DNA from: CAYLQA01 sp964385695
Lineage (GTDB): Bacteria; Desulfobacterota; Desulfobulbia; Desulfobulbales; Desulfurivibrionaceae
Length of the DNA stretch: 64,000 nt
Reading direction: 5' to 3'
Assembly (NCBI GenBank): GCA_964385695.1
Contig: CAYLQA010000003.1
Span: forward strand, 62,001-126,000
Shown: piece after piece, positions 33,309 through 41,218 of the stretch
How the letters are laid out: each line of letters opens with the position of its first letter
Numbering within the stretch: the stretch's first letter is position 1
Translations under genes and position numbers: made by a program
The notes under the pieces: generated by a model
Seen by the model: only the letters and a program-made list of their open reading frames with translations
Databases searched by the model: none
Told to the model about the DNA's origin: nothing

Positions 33309-33384
33309 GCGGACATAACTCAGTTGGTAGAGTACAAGCTTCCCAAGCTTGGAGTCGCGGGTTCGAATCCCGTTGTCCGCTCCA
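33309..33384 (+). tRNA. tRNA-Gly (anticodon CCC), CCA encoded
   Basis: The 76 bases fold as a cloverleaf: acceptor GCGGACA/TGTCCGC, D-stem ACTC/GAGT, anticodon stem CAAGC/GCTTG with loop TTCCCAA (anticodon CCC), T-arm GCGGG-TTCGAAT-CCCGT, discriminator T and encoded CCA. The U73 discriminator and anticodon agree with glycine. Confidence 0.96.
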
Positions 33385-33394
33385 GATTGACCCT

Positions 33395-33420
33395 GTACGG
33401 TTTTTTCAGACCGTCGATCT
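33395..33420 (+). repeat. 26-bp element shared with the rpsO leader, copy 1
   Basis: 24 of 26 bases match the element at 40712-40737. It can fold as ACGGT/ACCGT around a T-rich loop. It lies 10 bases after the tRNA and about 130 bases before rimP. Confidence 0.6.
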
Positions 33421-33503
33421 TGCCTTCTTTCAGAGGGTATGCATGATCAGCAGGTTTCTTTTTTAAGACTATCCGGTCATTCGGACCAGATTGGAATTTG
33501 ATG

Positions 33504-33529
33504 AAAGTGGGCTTTGGCCCGCTTTTTTT
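33504..33529 (+). terminator. Intrinsic terminator-like hairpin upstream of rimP
   Basis: AGTGGGC and GCCCGCT pair (one G-U) around the loop TTTG, and seven T follow. Placed 120 bases after tRNA-Gly and 20 before rimP, it may end the tRNA transcript or attenuate the rimP-nusA operon. It also argues against translation starts upstream of it. Confidence 0.65.
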
Positions 33530-33551
33530 ATTGGCTTTTTGCCGGCGGAAT

Positions 33552-34016
33552 ATGGGTTACGAACAGGCGGTTGCAGGACAAATTAGAGATTTGATTAAGC
33601 CCGTGGTCACAGACCTCGGCTTTGAGTTGTACGATGTCCAGTTCAGGCGTGAAGGCCATGGCTGGGTATTACGCCTGATTATCGACAGCGATAAGGGCAT
33701 TAAGCTCGATGACTGTGCCACGGTCAGCCGTGAGGTTGGTCACCTGCTGGAGGTGGAAGACCCTATTGAGCAGGCATATAACCTGGAGGTCTCTTCTCCC
33801 GGCCTTGACAGGCCATTGCGGGATGCTGGTGAATTTCAAAGATTCAGCGGCAAGAAGGCAAAGGTAACGACCCGCGAGCCCATCGACGGGCAGCATCATT
33901 TTGTGGGGACTATTGTTTCATGTACCGATGATGTTCTTTTGCTGGCCACTGACCAGGATGAAGTGGAAGTTCCCATGTCACTCATTAAAAAAGCTCGATT
34001 GGTAGTCGAGATCTAA
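33552..34016 (+). CDS. rimP: Ribosome maturation factor RimP
   Basis: This protein assists maturation of the 30S subunit. From ATG 33552 it has 154 residues, matching E. coli RimP (150); the longer frame from 33498 runs through the terminator hairpin and is rejected. The N-terminal domain has VTDLGFELYDVQFRREGHGW and VLRLIIDSDKGIKLDDC. The signature DPIEQAYNLEVSSPGLDRPL is complete, and the C-terminal SH3-like domain ends MSLIKKARLVVEI. It is the first gene of the rimP-nusA-rnpM-infB-rbfA-nrnA-truB operon. Confidence 0.95.
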   Translation: MGYEQAVAGQIRDLIKPVVTDLGFELYDVQFRREGHGWVLRLIIDSDKGIKLDDCATVSREVGHLLEVEDPIEQAYNLEVSSPGLDRPLRDAGEFQRFSGKKAKVTTREPIDGQHHFVGTIVSCTDDVLLLATDQDEVEVPMSLIKKARLVVEI

Positions 34017-34103
34017 TATAAACGTAGCAAGAAGATAACAGTCAGCCTGCACCAAACTTTTGCGGGAAATTCGAGGCTGACTCTTGATAGACAGGAGAGA
34101 GCA

Positions 34104-35393
34104 ATGCTGTCAGATTTGCGTAGAATTATTGACCAGATTAGTAGAGATAAAGGGATTGAGCGCCAGCTCCTCATCGATGCCATCGAAGAGGCGGTCATGT
34201 CTGCGGCCAAAAAGAAATACGGTATTCGCCGTGATCTTGAGGTGCATTACAATGAAGAGTTGGGCGAGGTTGAGCTTTTTCAGTTCCGCACCGTTGTGGA
34301 AGATGTAAGCGACGAGCAGACCGAGATCACCTTTGACGAGGCCATCGCTCTTGACCCTGATGTACAGATGGGTGATGACCTTGGTAGCAAAATGGAGAAC
34401 GTGGCTGACCTTGGCCGCATTGCCGCCCAGTCCGCAAAACAGGTTATCATTCAAAAAATGAAGGACGCTGAGAGCGACGTCATCTTTGAGATGTATAAGG
34501 ATCGTAAAGGTGAGGTGATTAACGGTATTGTCCAGCGTTTTGAGCGTGGAAATATCATCGTCAACCTTGGTCGGACCGATGCAATTCTGCCCTCCCGGGA
34601 ACAGATGCCCAGGAAGTCCTACAGGCAGGGAGATCGCATTCGTGCCCTGTTGTTGGATGTTCGTCACACCAGCCGCGAGCCGCAATTGGTCTTGAGCCGC
34701 ACCAACGATGAGTTCTTGACCAAGCTTTTCACCATGGAGGTTCCTGAGATTGCCGAAGGTATTGTCAATATCATGGGTGTCTGTCGTGAACCAGGTTCAC
34801 GGGCCAAAATCGCTGTTTCCTCTTCAGAGTCTGATGTCGATCCGGTCGGCGCCTGTGTGGGAATGAAAGGTTCCCGTGTTCAGAATGTGGTTCAGGAGTT
34901 GCAAGGCGAGAAGATCGATATCGTGCCCTGGAGTCCGGATCCGGCCCGATTTGTTTCAAACGCCCTGTCTCCGGCCCAGGTTTCCTTAGTCGTAGTTGAT
35001 GAAGAAAATAAAACCTTGTTGGTTGTTGTGCCGGATGATCAATTGTCCTTGGCAATCGGTCGTCAGGGACAGAATGTTCGCCTTGCCTCCGCCCTTCTCG
35101 GGTGGCGCATTGATGTGAAAAGCGAGGCAAAATACGCCAAGATCATCGAAGATGGTTTCCAGTCGCTTCTCGAGGTTGAGGGAATCGATGAACGATTGGC
35201 GGAAAAGATTTACGATAACGGTATTACCTCGGCTCAAGAGCTTGCCACCAGTGATGTGGAGACCTTGACCGAGTTGGAAAATATTGACGATGAAGTTGCC
35301 ATGCAGCTTATCAAGGCGGCAGGTGAGGTGAAGTCTGAGCCGAGCCCTGCTGCTGAAGAAGCTGATGACGAAGATGAGGCAGCCGAAGAGTAA
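34104..35393 (+). CDS. nusA: Transcription termination/antitermination factor NusA
   Basis: This 429-residue RNA polymerase-binding factor modulates pausing, termination and antitermination. Domains in order: N-terminal polymerase-binding domain (about 1-125), S1 (about 130-200, KGEVINGIVQRFERGNIIVN), KH1 with VGACVGMKGSRVQNVVQELQ, KH2 with LAIGRQGQNVRLASALLGW, then one helix-hairpin-helix-type repeat (LLEVEGIDERLAEKIYDNGI) and an acidic tail (EEADDEDEAAEE). It is shorter than the E. coli protein (495), having one AR-like repeat. AGGAGAGA precedes ATG 34104. Confidence 0.97.
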   Translation: MLSDLRRIIDQISRDKGIERQLLIDAIEEAVMSAAKKKYGIRRDLEVHYNEELGEVELFQFRTVVEDVSDEQTEITFDEAIALDPDVQMGDDLGSKMENVADLGRIAAQSAKQVIIQKMKDAESDVIFEMYKDRKGEVINGIVQRFERGNIIVNLGRTDAILPSREQMPRKSYRQGDRIRALLLDVRHTSREPQLVLSRTNDEFLTKLFTMEVPEIAEGIVNIMGVCREPGSRAKIAVSSSESDVDPVGACVGMKGSRVQNVVQELQGEKIDIVPWSPDPARFVSNALSPAQVSLVVVDEENKTLLVVVPDDQLSLAIGRQGQNVRLASALLGWRIDVKSEAKYAKIIEDGFQSLLEVEGIDERLAEKIYDNGITSAQELATSDVETLTELENIDDEVAMQLIKAAGEVKSEPSPAAEEADDEDEAAEE

Positions 35394-35678
35394 ATGGCGC
35401 CCGCCACTACAACAGTATCGCGAGGTCCTATTCGTACCTGTCTTGGTTGTCGACATAAAAAGAAGCAGAGCATGTTGTGGCGATTTGCCATAACTGAAAG
35501 CGGCATGGTGGTCGCGGATTTTCCCGGCAGAATGGCGGGGCGTCACGCATATTGCTGTAAAGAAAGAGATTGTTTGGAACGATTTTTTAAAAATATAAAA
35601 GGTTTAGCCAGAACTTTTCGAAGCCATGTGCGGGGATTTGACGAAGAGCTCAAAAAACTCTTCGGGAGTGAAGAATGA
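35394..35678 (+). CDS. rnpM: YlxR/RnpM family RNA-binding protein
   Basis: This 94-residue YlxR (DUF448) protein is recognised from GPIRTCLGCRHKKKQSMLWR, the family signature (RTCxGCR), and GRHAYCCKERDCLERF with the C-terminal basic helix. The family is always found between nusA and infB; the Bacillus member binds RNase P RNA and modulates its activity. ATG 35394 follows the nusA stop directly, and the stop overlaps infB by four bases (ATGA). Confidence 0.9.
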   Translation: MAPATTTVSRGPIRTCLGCRHKKKQSMLWRFAITESGMVVADFPGRMAGRHAYCCKERDCLERFFKNIKGLARTFRSHVRGFDEELKKLFGSEE

Positions 35679-38374
35679 AGAAAACTAGGGTTTACGAGTT
35701 AGCCAAGGAAGCGGGGTTGGAGAATAAGGCTTTAGTGGCCAAGCTCCAGGATATGGGCTATGCCGTCAAGTCTCATAGCTCCACGCTTGATGAACATTCA
35801 GTGAACGAGATCCGCATGAAGTTGGGGGTCGGCGAGGTTCGCACAGAAGAAAAACGTATCCAGGGTGCTGGGCGAACCATTATCAGGCGCCGGACCAAAG
35901 CAGTGCCCGCTCCTGAGCCGGTGGCCGAAGCTGAGCCGGCTGAAGAGGCGGCAGAGGAACCCGTAGCGGAAAAGGTTGCCGAAGAAGAGGCCCTGCCGGC
36001 GGAGGAAAAAGAGCCTACTCTCGTTGCCGAAGAGGTGAAGGAAGAGGCGGTTGCCGAGCCTGAGGCAGAGGTTGCCGAAGAGGTTGAGGCTGCTCCGGTA
36101 GAGCCGGTCGAGACTCCCGAGAAGGCTGAAGAGGAAGCGGCTGAGCCCGTAACGGAAAAAGAAGAAAAGGCCAAAGAGCCTGCTAAGGCCGCTCCTGCCA
36201 AGCCGGAGAAGGCCCGTAAAGGTCTGGCCAAGGTCATTGGTAAGGCTGTAATTAATATTCCCGTTGAACAAGAGAGAAAACGCCCCTCTCGCCCGAAAAA
36301 ATCAGAAAAACCCAAGGGGAGACCTGCCCCGGCTGCCGGCAAGGTAGCTGGCGCGCCTGCAGGTGAGCAGCAAAAAGAAGCCCCGGCCAAGGGTAAAAAA
36401 GGCAAACGTTTTGTTAAGTTTCATCCCGAACCGGAAGGTCGCGACCGTGGGAAAAAAGGCGGCAAGAAAGGAAGGCGCCAGGTTGATGTTGATGTCGAGG
36501 AAGTCGAGGATATCAGCGGTCACCTGCCGGCCGGCCTGCGCATTGGCCGTGGTCATCGCGCAGGTGGCAAAAAAGGTAAAGAGAAAGCCGGTGCCGGTCA
36601 GCCAGCCGAGACCAAGGCCATCAAGAAACGTATCAAGATGACCGAGAGCATTACGGTTGCAGATCTTGCACACAGAATGGGCGCAAAGGCCAATGAATTG
36701 ATCGCCAAGCTCATGGGGCTCGGCGTCATGGCCACCATGAATCAGGCCCTTGATGTGGATACCGCCACCCTCGTGGCAGCTGACTTTGGTTACGAGGTTG
36801 AGCAGGGAGTGACCGAAGAGCAAACCATCCTTAACCTGGAAGAACAGGAGCAGGGTGGCCAGGAGGTCGCTCGCCCGCCTGTTGTTACGGTTATGGGCCA
36901 TGTCGATCACGGTAAGACCTCTATCCTGGATGCCATTCGTAAAACCGACGTAGCGGAAGGCGAGGCCGGTGGTATCACCCAGCATATCGGCGCCCATTAC
37001 GTGCGTTCACCCCAGGGTGATGTGGTCTTTCTCGATACCCCTGGGCATGCGGCCTTTACCGAGATGCGTTCTCGTGGTGCCCAGGTGACCGATGTTGTTG
37101 TTCTGGTCGTTGCTGCCGATGACGGCGTCATGGAGCAGACCAAGGAGGCAATCAACCATGCTCGGGCGGCCAAGGTTCCCATTCTGGTTGCAGTCAATAA
37201 GATTGATAAGGACGATGCCGATCCCATGCGGGTCAAACGGGAGCTGGCTGAGTTGGATCTCGTTCCCGAGGATTGGGGCGGAGATATTATCTATTGTGAA
37301 ACCTCGGCCAAGCAAGGTCTGGGTATCAGTGGACTGCTGGAGAACATCCTCCTGCAGGCTGAGATTCTTGAGCTGAAGGCCGATCCCGAGCGTAGAGCCC
37401 GCGGTCACGTGGTCGAGGCTCAACTTCATAAAGGGCGCGGGCCTGTGTCCACTATTTTGGTCGAGCAGGGAACCCTGCGAGTCGGCGACCCCTTTGTTGC
37501 CGGACTGTACAGTGGCCGGGTTCGCTCGCTGACGAATGACCACGGAGAAAACGTCACGGAAGCCGGGCCGTCTACCCCTGTTGAGGTTCAAGGTCTTTCC
37601 GGCGTACCCCAGGCCGGTGACGAGTTTATTGTTCTCGCCGATGAGAAGCTGGCCAAGAGTGTGAGTGCCGAGCGGCAGATGAAAAATCGTGAGACGGAAC
37701 TGGCCAGTTCCACCAAAATTTCTCTGGATAACCTTTTTGAGAAACTGCAGGAAGGTGAGGTCAAAGAGCTTCGAGTGGCACTGCGCTCTGATGTGCAGGG
37801 TACCCTGGAAGCATTCAGCTCGGCCATTGAGAAGCTCTCCACCGATGAGGTCAAGGTCAAGGTTCTCCATGAGGGCACCGGTACCATTACCGAGTCCGAT
37901 GTTCTGCTTGCCGCAGCTTCCGACGCCCTGATTATCGGTTTTAATGTTCGTCCTACTGCCAAGGTTCAGGAGCTTGCCAACAACGAGAAGGTCGATATCC
38001 GCACCTACGACGTTATTTACCACGCTTTGGATGATATCAAGAACGCCATGGTCGGTATGCTTGATGCCACCTTTGAAGAACGGGTTATTGGAACCGTTGA
38101 GGTGCGCGAGACCTTCCATGTCTCCAAGGTCGGTACCATTGCCGGTTGTTATGTGACAGACGGTAAGATGGATCGCAATGCCAAGGTTCGTGTCCTGCGC
38201 GACGGTGTCGTTGTGTATACAGGTGTCATCGCCTCGCTCAAACGCTTTAAGGACGATGCCAAAGAGGTGCAGGCCGGTTACGAGTGTGGTATGAGCATCG
38301 AGAACTTTAATGACATTAAGATCGGCGACGTATTTGAGGCCTTTGTCATGGAAGAGGTTGAAAGAGAGCTGTAA
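35675..38374 (+). CDS. infB: Translation initiation factor IF-2
   Basis: This 899-residue GTPase delivers initiator tRNA to the 30S subunit. An N-terminal IF2N domain (RVYELAKEAGLENKALVAKL) is followed by a long Ala/Glu/Pro/Lys-rich linker (about 85-300), a second IF2N (ITVADLAHRMGAKANELIAK), then the G domain with G1 GHVDHGKT at 408-415, G3 DTPGHAAF and G4 NKID, then domains II-IV. Low complexity in the linker is normal for the family. It overlaps rnpM by four bases and rbfA by one. Confidence 0.98.
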   Translation: MKKTRVYELAKEAGLENKALVAKLQDMGYAVKSHSSTLDEHSVNEIRMKLGVGEVRTEEKRIQGAGRTIIRRRTKAVPAPEPVAEAEPAEEAAEEPVAEKVAEEEALPAEEKEPTLVAEEVKEEAVAEPEAEVAEEVEAAPVEPVETPEKAEEEAAEPVTEKEEKAKEPAKAAPAKPEKARKGLAKVIGKAVINIPVEQERKRPSRPKKSEKPKGRPAPAAGKVAGAPAGEQQKEAPAKGKKGKRFVKFHPEPEGRDRGKKGGKKGRRQVDVDVEEVEDISGHLPAGLRIGRGHRAGGKKGKEKAGAGQPAETKAIKKRIKMTESITVADLAHRMGAKANELIAKLMGLGVMATMNQALDVDTATLVAADFGYEVEQGVTEEQTILNLEEQEQGGQEVARPPVVTVMGHVDHGKTSILDAIRKTDVAEGEAGGITQHIGAHYVRSPQGDVVFLDTPGHAAFTEMRSRGAQVTDVVVLVVAADDGVMEQTKEAINHARAAKVPILVAVNKIDKDDADPMRVKRELAELDLVPEDWGGDIIYCETSAKQGLGISGLLENILLQAEILELKADPERRARGHVVEAQLHKGRGPVSTILVEQGTLRVGDPFVAGLYSGRVRSLTNDHGENVTEAGPSTPVEVQGLSGVPQAGDEFIVLADEKLAKSVSAERQMKNRETELASSTKISLDNLFEKLQEGEVKELRVALRSDVQGTLEAFSSAIEKLSTDEVKVKVLHEGTGTITESDVLLAAASDALIIGFNVRPTAKVQELANNEKVDIRTYDVIYHALDDIKNAMVGMLDATFEERVIGTVEVRETFHVSKVGTIAGCYVTDGKMDRNAKVRVLRDGVVVYTGVIASLKRFKDDAKEVQAGYECGMSIENFNDIKIGDVFEAFVMEEVEREL

Positions 38375-38784
38375 TGGTTGCAGCCCGATCAAAATCTCGA
38401 TTTTCCTTTGATGATCTCGGCCCGAGTCCGCGACGGCGCCCGAGCCGGGTGGGGGATCTGATCAAGGCGGAGATCGCCACCCTATTGCTCAGGAAGATTA
38501 AGGATCCGCGGGTGCAGCACGTCTCCATTACCAAGGTGGATGTCAGTCCGGATCTGCGCAACGCCCGGGTGATGTTCGGCGTCTACGGGGATCAGGATCC
38601 CAAAGAGGCGGCCAAGGGCTTGGAAAGCTGCAAGGGCTTTATCCGCAGCACCCTGGCAAGAGTACTTGAAATGAAGTACGTGCCTGCGCTACAGTTTAAG
38701 CAGGACCTGAGCGCCCAGCGCCAGGATGAGATGGAACGACTGTTTAAAGAGATCAGAGACGAAAATGGATCAACCTCTTCGTGA
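38374..38784 (+). CDS. rbfA: 30S ribosome-binding factor RbfA
   Basis: This 136-residue KH-type protein helps late 30S maturation and cold adaptation. Recognisable are RVGDLIKAEIATLLLRKIKD, DPRVQHVSITKVDVSPDLRN, ARVMFGVYGD and the C-terminal YVPALQFKQDLSAQRQDEME. An N-terminal basic extension of about 20 residues (SRFSFDDLGPSPRRRP) precedes the core. The start shares one base with the infB stop, and the 3' end overlaps nrnA by 20 bases. Confidence 0.95.
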   Translation: MVAARSKSRFSFDDLGPSPRRRPSRVGDLIKAEIATLLLRKIKDPRVQHVSITKVDVSPDLRNARVMFGVYGDQDPKEAAKGLESCKGFIRSTLARVLEMKYVPALQFKQDLSAQRQDEMERLFKEIRDENGSTSS

Positions 38785-39736
38785 GATCGTAACAGCCCTC
38801 AAGGCCGCGCAGAACATACTGATTCTGACCCATATTCACCCTGACGGCGATGCTTTGGGTTCGCAGATTGCTCTTGGTTGCATTCTCGAGGGGCTTGGCA
38901 AAAAGGTTTATATGTATGGCGAGGATGAGGTTTCCCGCCTCAATTCCTTTTTCCCCGGCTGCCATCGAGTCGCCACCGAACTTCCCGACCTTTCCACCTT
39001 TGATTGTGCCGTGGCCCTGGATTGTGGCGATCGCTTCCGTTTGGGCCGGGCCATTGAAAATCTGTTAAAGGTAAGTCCTTTCATCGTTATCGATCATCAT
39101 GCAGGCCATAAGGAGTTTGGTGATATCAGCTGGGTCGAGCCGAAGCGCGCCTCAACCGGCGAGATGGTTTATGATCTGGCCGTCGAGTTGGGAGCGCAGT
39201 TGAGCTACGAGGCTGCCTATTGCCTTTACGCAGCCATTGTTTCCGATACCGGCTCTTTCAAATACTCCCAGACCACCGAGGATACCTTCCGCATTGCCCG
39301 TGAACTGGTGAAGCTTGGGGTGAAACCAGCCGATGTGGCGGGCAAGCTGTTTGATAATTTTACCGTCAATCGTTTGCAGCTCATGCGTCGGGTTCTCAAT
39401 TCGCTGGAGCTTTATGAAGACGATCAGATCGCCTTTATCTTCGCAACCCGGGAGATGTTTGCCGAGACCGGGACAATCCCTGCCGATACCGAGACATTTA
39501 TTAATTATCCCCGCTCTCTCGATACCGTGAAGGTTGTAGTTTTTTTGAAAGAGACGGACTCCAACCTCATCTCGGTCAGTATGCGCAGCAAGGGAACCAA
39601 GCATGATGTGGCCCAGATCGCCTCTTCCTTTGGTGGTGGCGGTCACCGCAATGCCGCTGGTTTTAAACTGAGCGATATAGATCTTCCCTCCTTGCGCGAA
39701 AAATTGTTACTCAAGTTGTTGCCCATGGTCCAGTAA
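38765..39736 (+). CDS. nrnA: DHH-family oligoribonuclease/pAp phosphatase NrnA
   Basis: About 323 residues from ATG 38765 (a longer frame from 38726 lies wholly within rbfA). The DHH phosphoesterase motifs are complete: HIHPDGDALGS with Asp27 and Asp29, DCGD, FIVIDHHAGH and VSDTGSF, and the DHHA1 domain ends with FGGGGHRNAAGF. NrnA degrades short RNA oligonucleotides and dephosphorylates pAp, using Mn2+. Its place between rbfA and truB is common in many phyla. Confidence 0.93.
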   Translation: MDQPLREIVTALKAAQNILILTHIHPDGDALGSQIALGCILEGLGKKVYMYGEDEVSRLNSFFPGCHRVATELPDLSTFDCAVALDCGDRFRLGRAIENLLKVSPFIVIDHHAGHKEFGDISWVEPKRASTGEMVYDLAVELGAQLSYEAAYCLYAAIVSDTGSFKYSQTTEDTFRIARELVKLGVKPADVAGKLFDNFTVNRLQLMRRVLNSLELYEDDQIAFIFATREMFAETGTIPADTETFINYPRSLDTVKVVVFLKETDSNLISVSMRSKGTKHDVAQIASSFGGGGHRNAAGFKLSDIDLPSLREKLLLKLLPMVQ

Positions 39737-39753
39737 GGCACCTTTCTCTTCGT

Positions 39754-40557
39754 ATGTCCCTGCACAAAGCATCTGCCCCTTCAAACACTGCCGGTTCGCA
39801 ATTACCCGAGAAAAATCAGGCGTTCGAGGCCGGTATTTTCTTGATCGATAAACCCGTCGGTCCCACCTCCTTTCAGATAGTACAGCGTATCCGCCGAGCC
39901 CTGAGGATGAAGAAGGTCGGTCATGCCGGGACATTGGACCCCTTTGCCTCCGGACTCTTAGTCGTCTGCGCCGGTCGCCCGGCCACCAAGCTGATCGATC
40001 GTTTGATGGCCGGAGAAAAGGAGTATGAGGCGGTGCTCAAGCTGGGAGTGGAGACAGACACCCAGGATCTTGAGGGGAAGGTGGTGGCTGAGCAGCCTGT
40101 GCCGGATTTAAGTAAAGAGCAGGTGGAATCCTGCCTTGCCACCTTTTTGGGTGACCAACTGCAGCATCCCCCGCAGTACTCAGCCCTAAAGCATAAGGGC
40201 AAACCCCTTTACTACTATGCCCGCAAGGGGGTGAGTATAGAAAAACCTCCGCGGCCCATAACCATTCATGAGCTGGAACTTTTGGAGTTGGGGGGGGATA
40301 CCCTTTCTTTGCGGGTCGTGTGCAGCAAAGGCACCTATATCAGGACCCTGGCCCATGATATAGGTGGGAAACTCGGCTGCGGCGCACATCTCATCGTCCT
40401 CAGGCGCACCCGGAGCGGGAATTTTAAGGTGGCCAATGCAGTGAACGGCACCCTGCTGGAAGATCCTGCACAGGGGCGGGATGCCCTCATGGCCCAGGAT
40501 TATGCAATTGAGCGCTTTTTAGATGACCTGCCACAAGGAAAAGAGAGCACAGAGTGA
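39754..40557 (+). CDS. truB: tRNA pseudouridine-55 synthase TruB
   Basis: This 267-residue enzyme converts U55 in the T-loop of tRNAs to pseudouridine. The catalytic aspartate is Asp62 in HAGTLDPFASGLL; further family motifs are KPVGPTSF, YEAVLKLGVETDTQD, PPQYSALKHKGKPLYYYAR and SKGTYIRTLAHDIG. An N-terminal extension of about 25 residues precedes the core. Last gene of the rimP operon, ending before a terminator hairpin. Confidence 0.96.
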   Translation: MSLHKASAPSNTAGSQLPEKNQAFEAGIFLIDKPVGPTSFQIVQRIRRALRMKKVGHAGTLDPFASGLLVVCAGRPATKLIDRLMAGEKEYEAVLKLGVETDTQDLEGKVVAEQPVPDLSKEQVESCLATFLGDQLQHPPQYSALKHKGKPLYYYARKGVSIEKPPRPITIHELELLELGGDTLSLRVVCSKGTYIRTLAHDIGGKLGCGAHLIVLRRTRSGNFKVANAVNGTLLEDPAQGRDALMAQDYAIERFLDDLPQGKESTE

Positions 40558-40617
40558 CCTCACCTCGCGCTGAATTTGGACGAACAGGGTGTTTCCCGGC
40601 CTGATTCATCCACTAAC

Positions 40618-40646
40618 TCCGCAGTAAACTGCGGAAATTTCGTTTT
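40618..40646 (+). terminator. Terminator after truB
   Basis: TCCGCAGT (40618-40625) and ACTGCGGA (40628-40635) form a tight GC-rich hairpin, followed by AAATTTCGTTTT. The T-run is interrupted, so efficiency is uncertain. Confidence 0.6.
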
Positions 40647-40662
40647 ACCATGCATGTTCAAT

Positions 40663-40691
40663 TGACAATACTTGCCGTTTCATTTATTAAT
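40663..40691 (+). promoter_or_regulatory. Sigma-70-type promoter of rpsO
   Basis: TTGACA (40663-40668) is followed after 16-17 bases by TATTAAT, a moderate -10 box. The rpsO start lies about 70 bases downstream; the shared 26-bp element is inside this leader. Confidence 0.6.
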
Positions 40692-40711
40692 GATGGCTTA
40701 CTTTAGGAATC

Positions 40712-40737
40712 GTACGGTTTTTTCCGACTGTCGATCT
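40712..40737 (+). repeat. 26-bp element shared with the rimP upstream region, copy 2
   Basis: 24/26 bases identical to 33395-33420. One of the two differences (C to T) keeps the small stem as a G-U pair. It ends 28 bases before the rpsO start, just ahead of the ribosome site, so it would be in the mRNA leader. Confidence 0.6.
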
Positions 40738-40765
40738 CCCGAATTCTTAACTGTAGGAGGAAATT

Positions 40766-41035
40766 GTGACACTGCAAGCTGATCAAAAAAAGGAAATCAT
40801 CGCAACTTATGGCCAACACGACAATGATACAGGTTCATCCGAGGTACAGGTTGCCCTGCTGACTTCTCGTATCACCTACCTGACCGAGCACTTCAAGACC
40901 CACAAGAAGGATCATCATTCCCGTCGTGGCCTGCTCAAACTGGTCGGCCAGAGACGCCGCCTGCTCAACTATATCATGAAGACCGATATTGGAAAGTATC
41001 GGGAACTGATCAAACAGTTGGGTATCAGAAAGTAA
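40766..41035 (+). CDS. rpsO: Ribosomal protein S15
   Basis: This 89-residue primary 16S rRNA-binding protein has family-typical segments DTGSSEVQVALLTSRITYLT, HFKTHKKDHHSRRGLLKLVG and RRRLLNYIMKTD. Length equals E. coli S15. The start is GTG 40766 after the strong ribosome site TAGGAGG. It precedes pnp as in most bacteria. The leader may carry autoregulation by S15, but no known pseudoknot could be recognised. Confidence 0.98.
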   Translation: MTLQADQKKEIIATYGQHDNDTGSSEVQVALLTSRITYLTEHFKTHKKDHHSRRGLLKLVGQRRRLLNYIMKTDIGKYRELIKQLGIRK

Positions 41036-41045
41036 GAGATTCCCT

Positions 41046-41081
41046 AGCCACCGTCAGCCTCGGCTGGCGGTGGCTTGTTTT
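41046..41081 (+). terminator. Strong stem-loop between rpsO and pnp
   Basis: Bases 41046-41059 pair with 41062-41075 (14 positions, one G-U; about 13 bp in RNA with a CTCG loop), followed by TTGTTTT. It may partly terminate rpsO transcripts. In enterobacteria a comparable stem in the pnp leader is cut by RNase III for PNPase autoregulation; that role is only an analogy here. Confidence 0.65.
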
Positions 41082-41218
41082 GACCCGCAGCATTTTTTTC
41101 TCCGCGCCCGTTTTACTACGATAATTACAGGGAAGAAACCCATTATAAATAGAGGATAGAGAGCAAGGTCTCTGCTATCCCGGGCGGGCCCATAGGGGGA
41201 CCGTCGTAAGGAGAATAC

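Noticed and set aside
33498..33551. Longer rimP start at 33498
   Set aside because: It would translate through an intrinsic terminator hairpin and makes the protein longer than RimP normally is.
35930..36240. Ala/Glu-rich low-complexity stretch in infB as a possible foreign insertion
   Set aside because: A variable low-complexity linker between the IF2N domains is normal for IF-2.
37007..38392. Long - strand frame (461 codons) antisense to infB
   Set aside because: Shadow of a strongly conserved gene with biased codons; no ribosome site or known domain.
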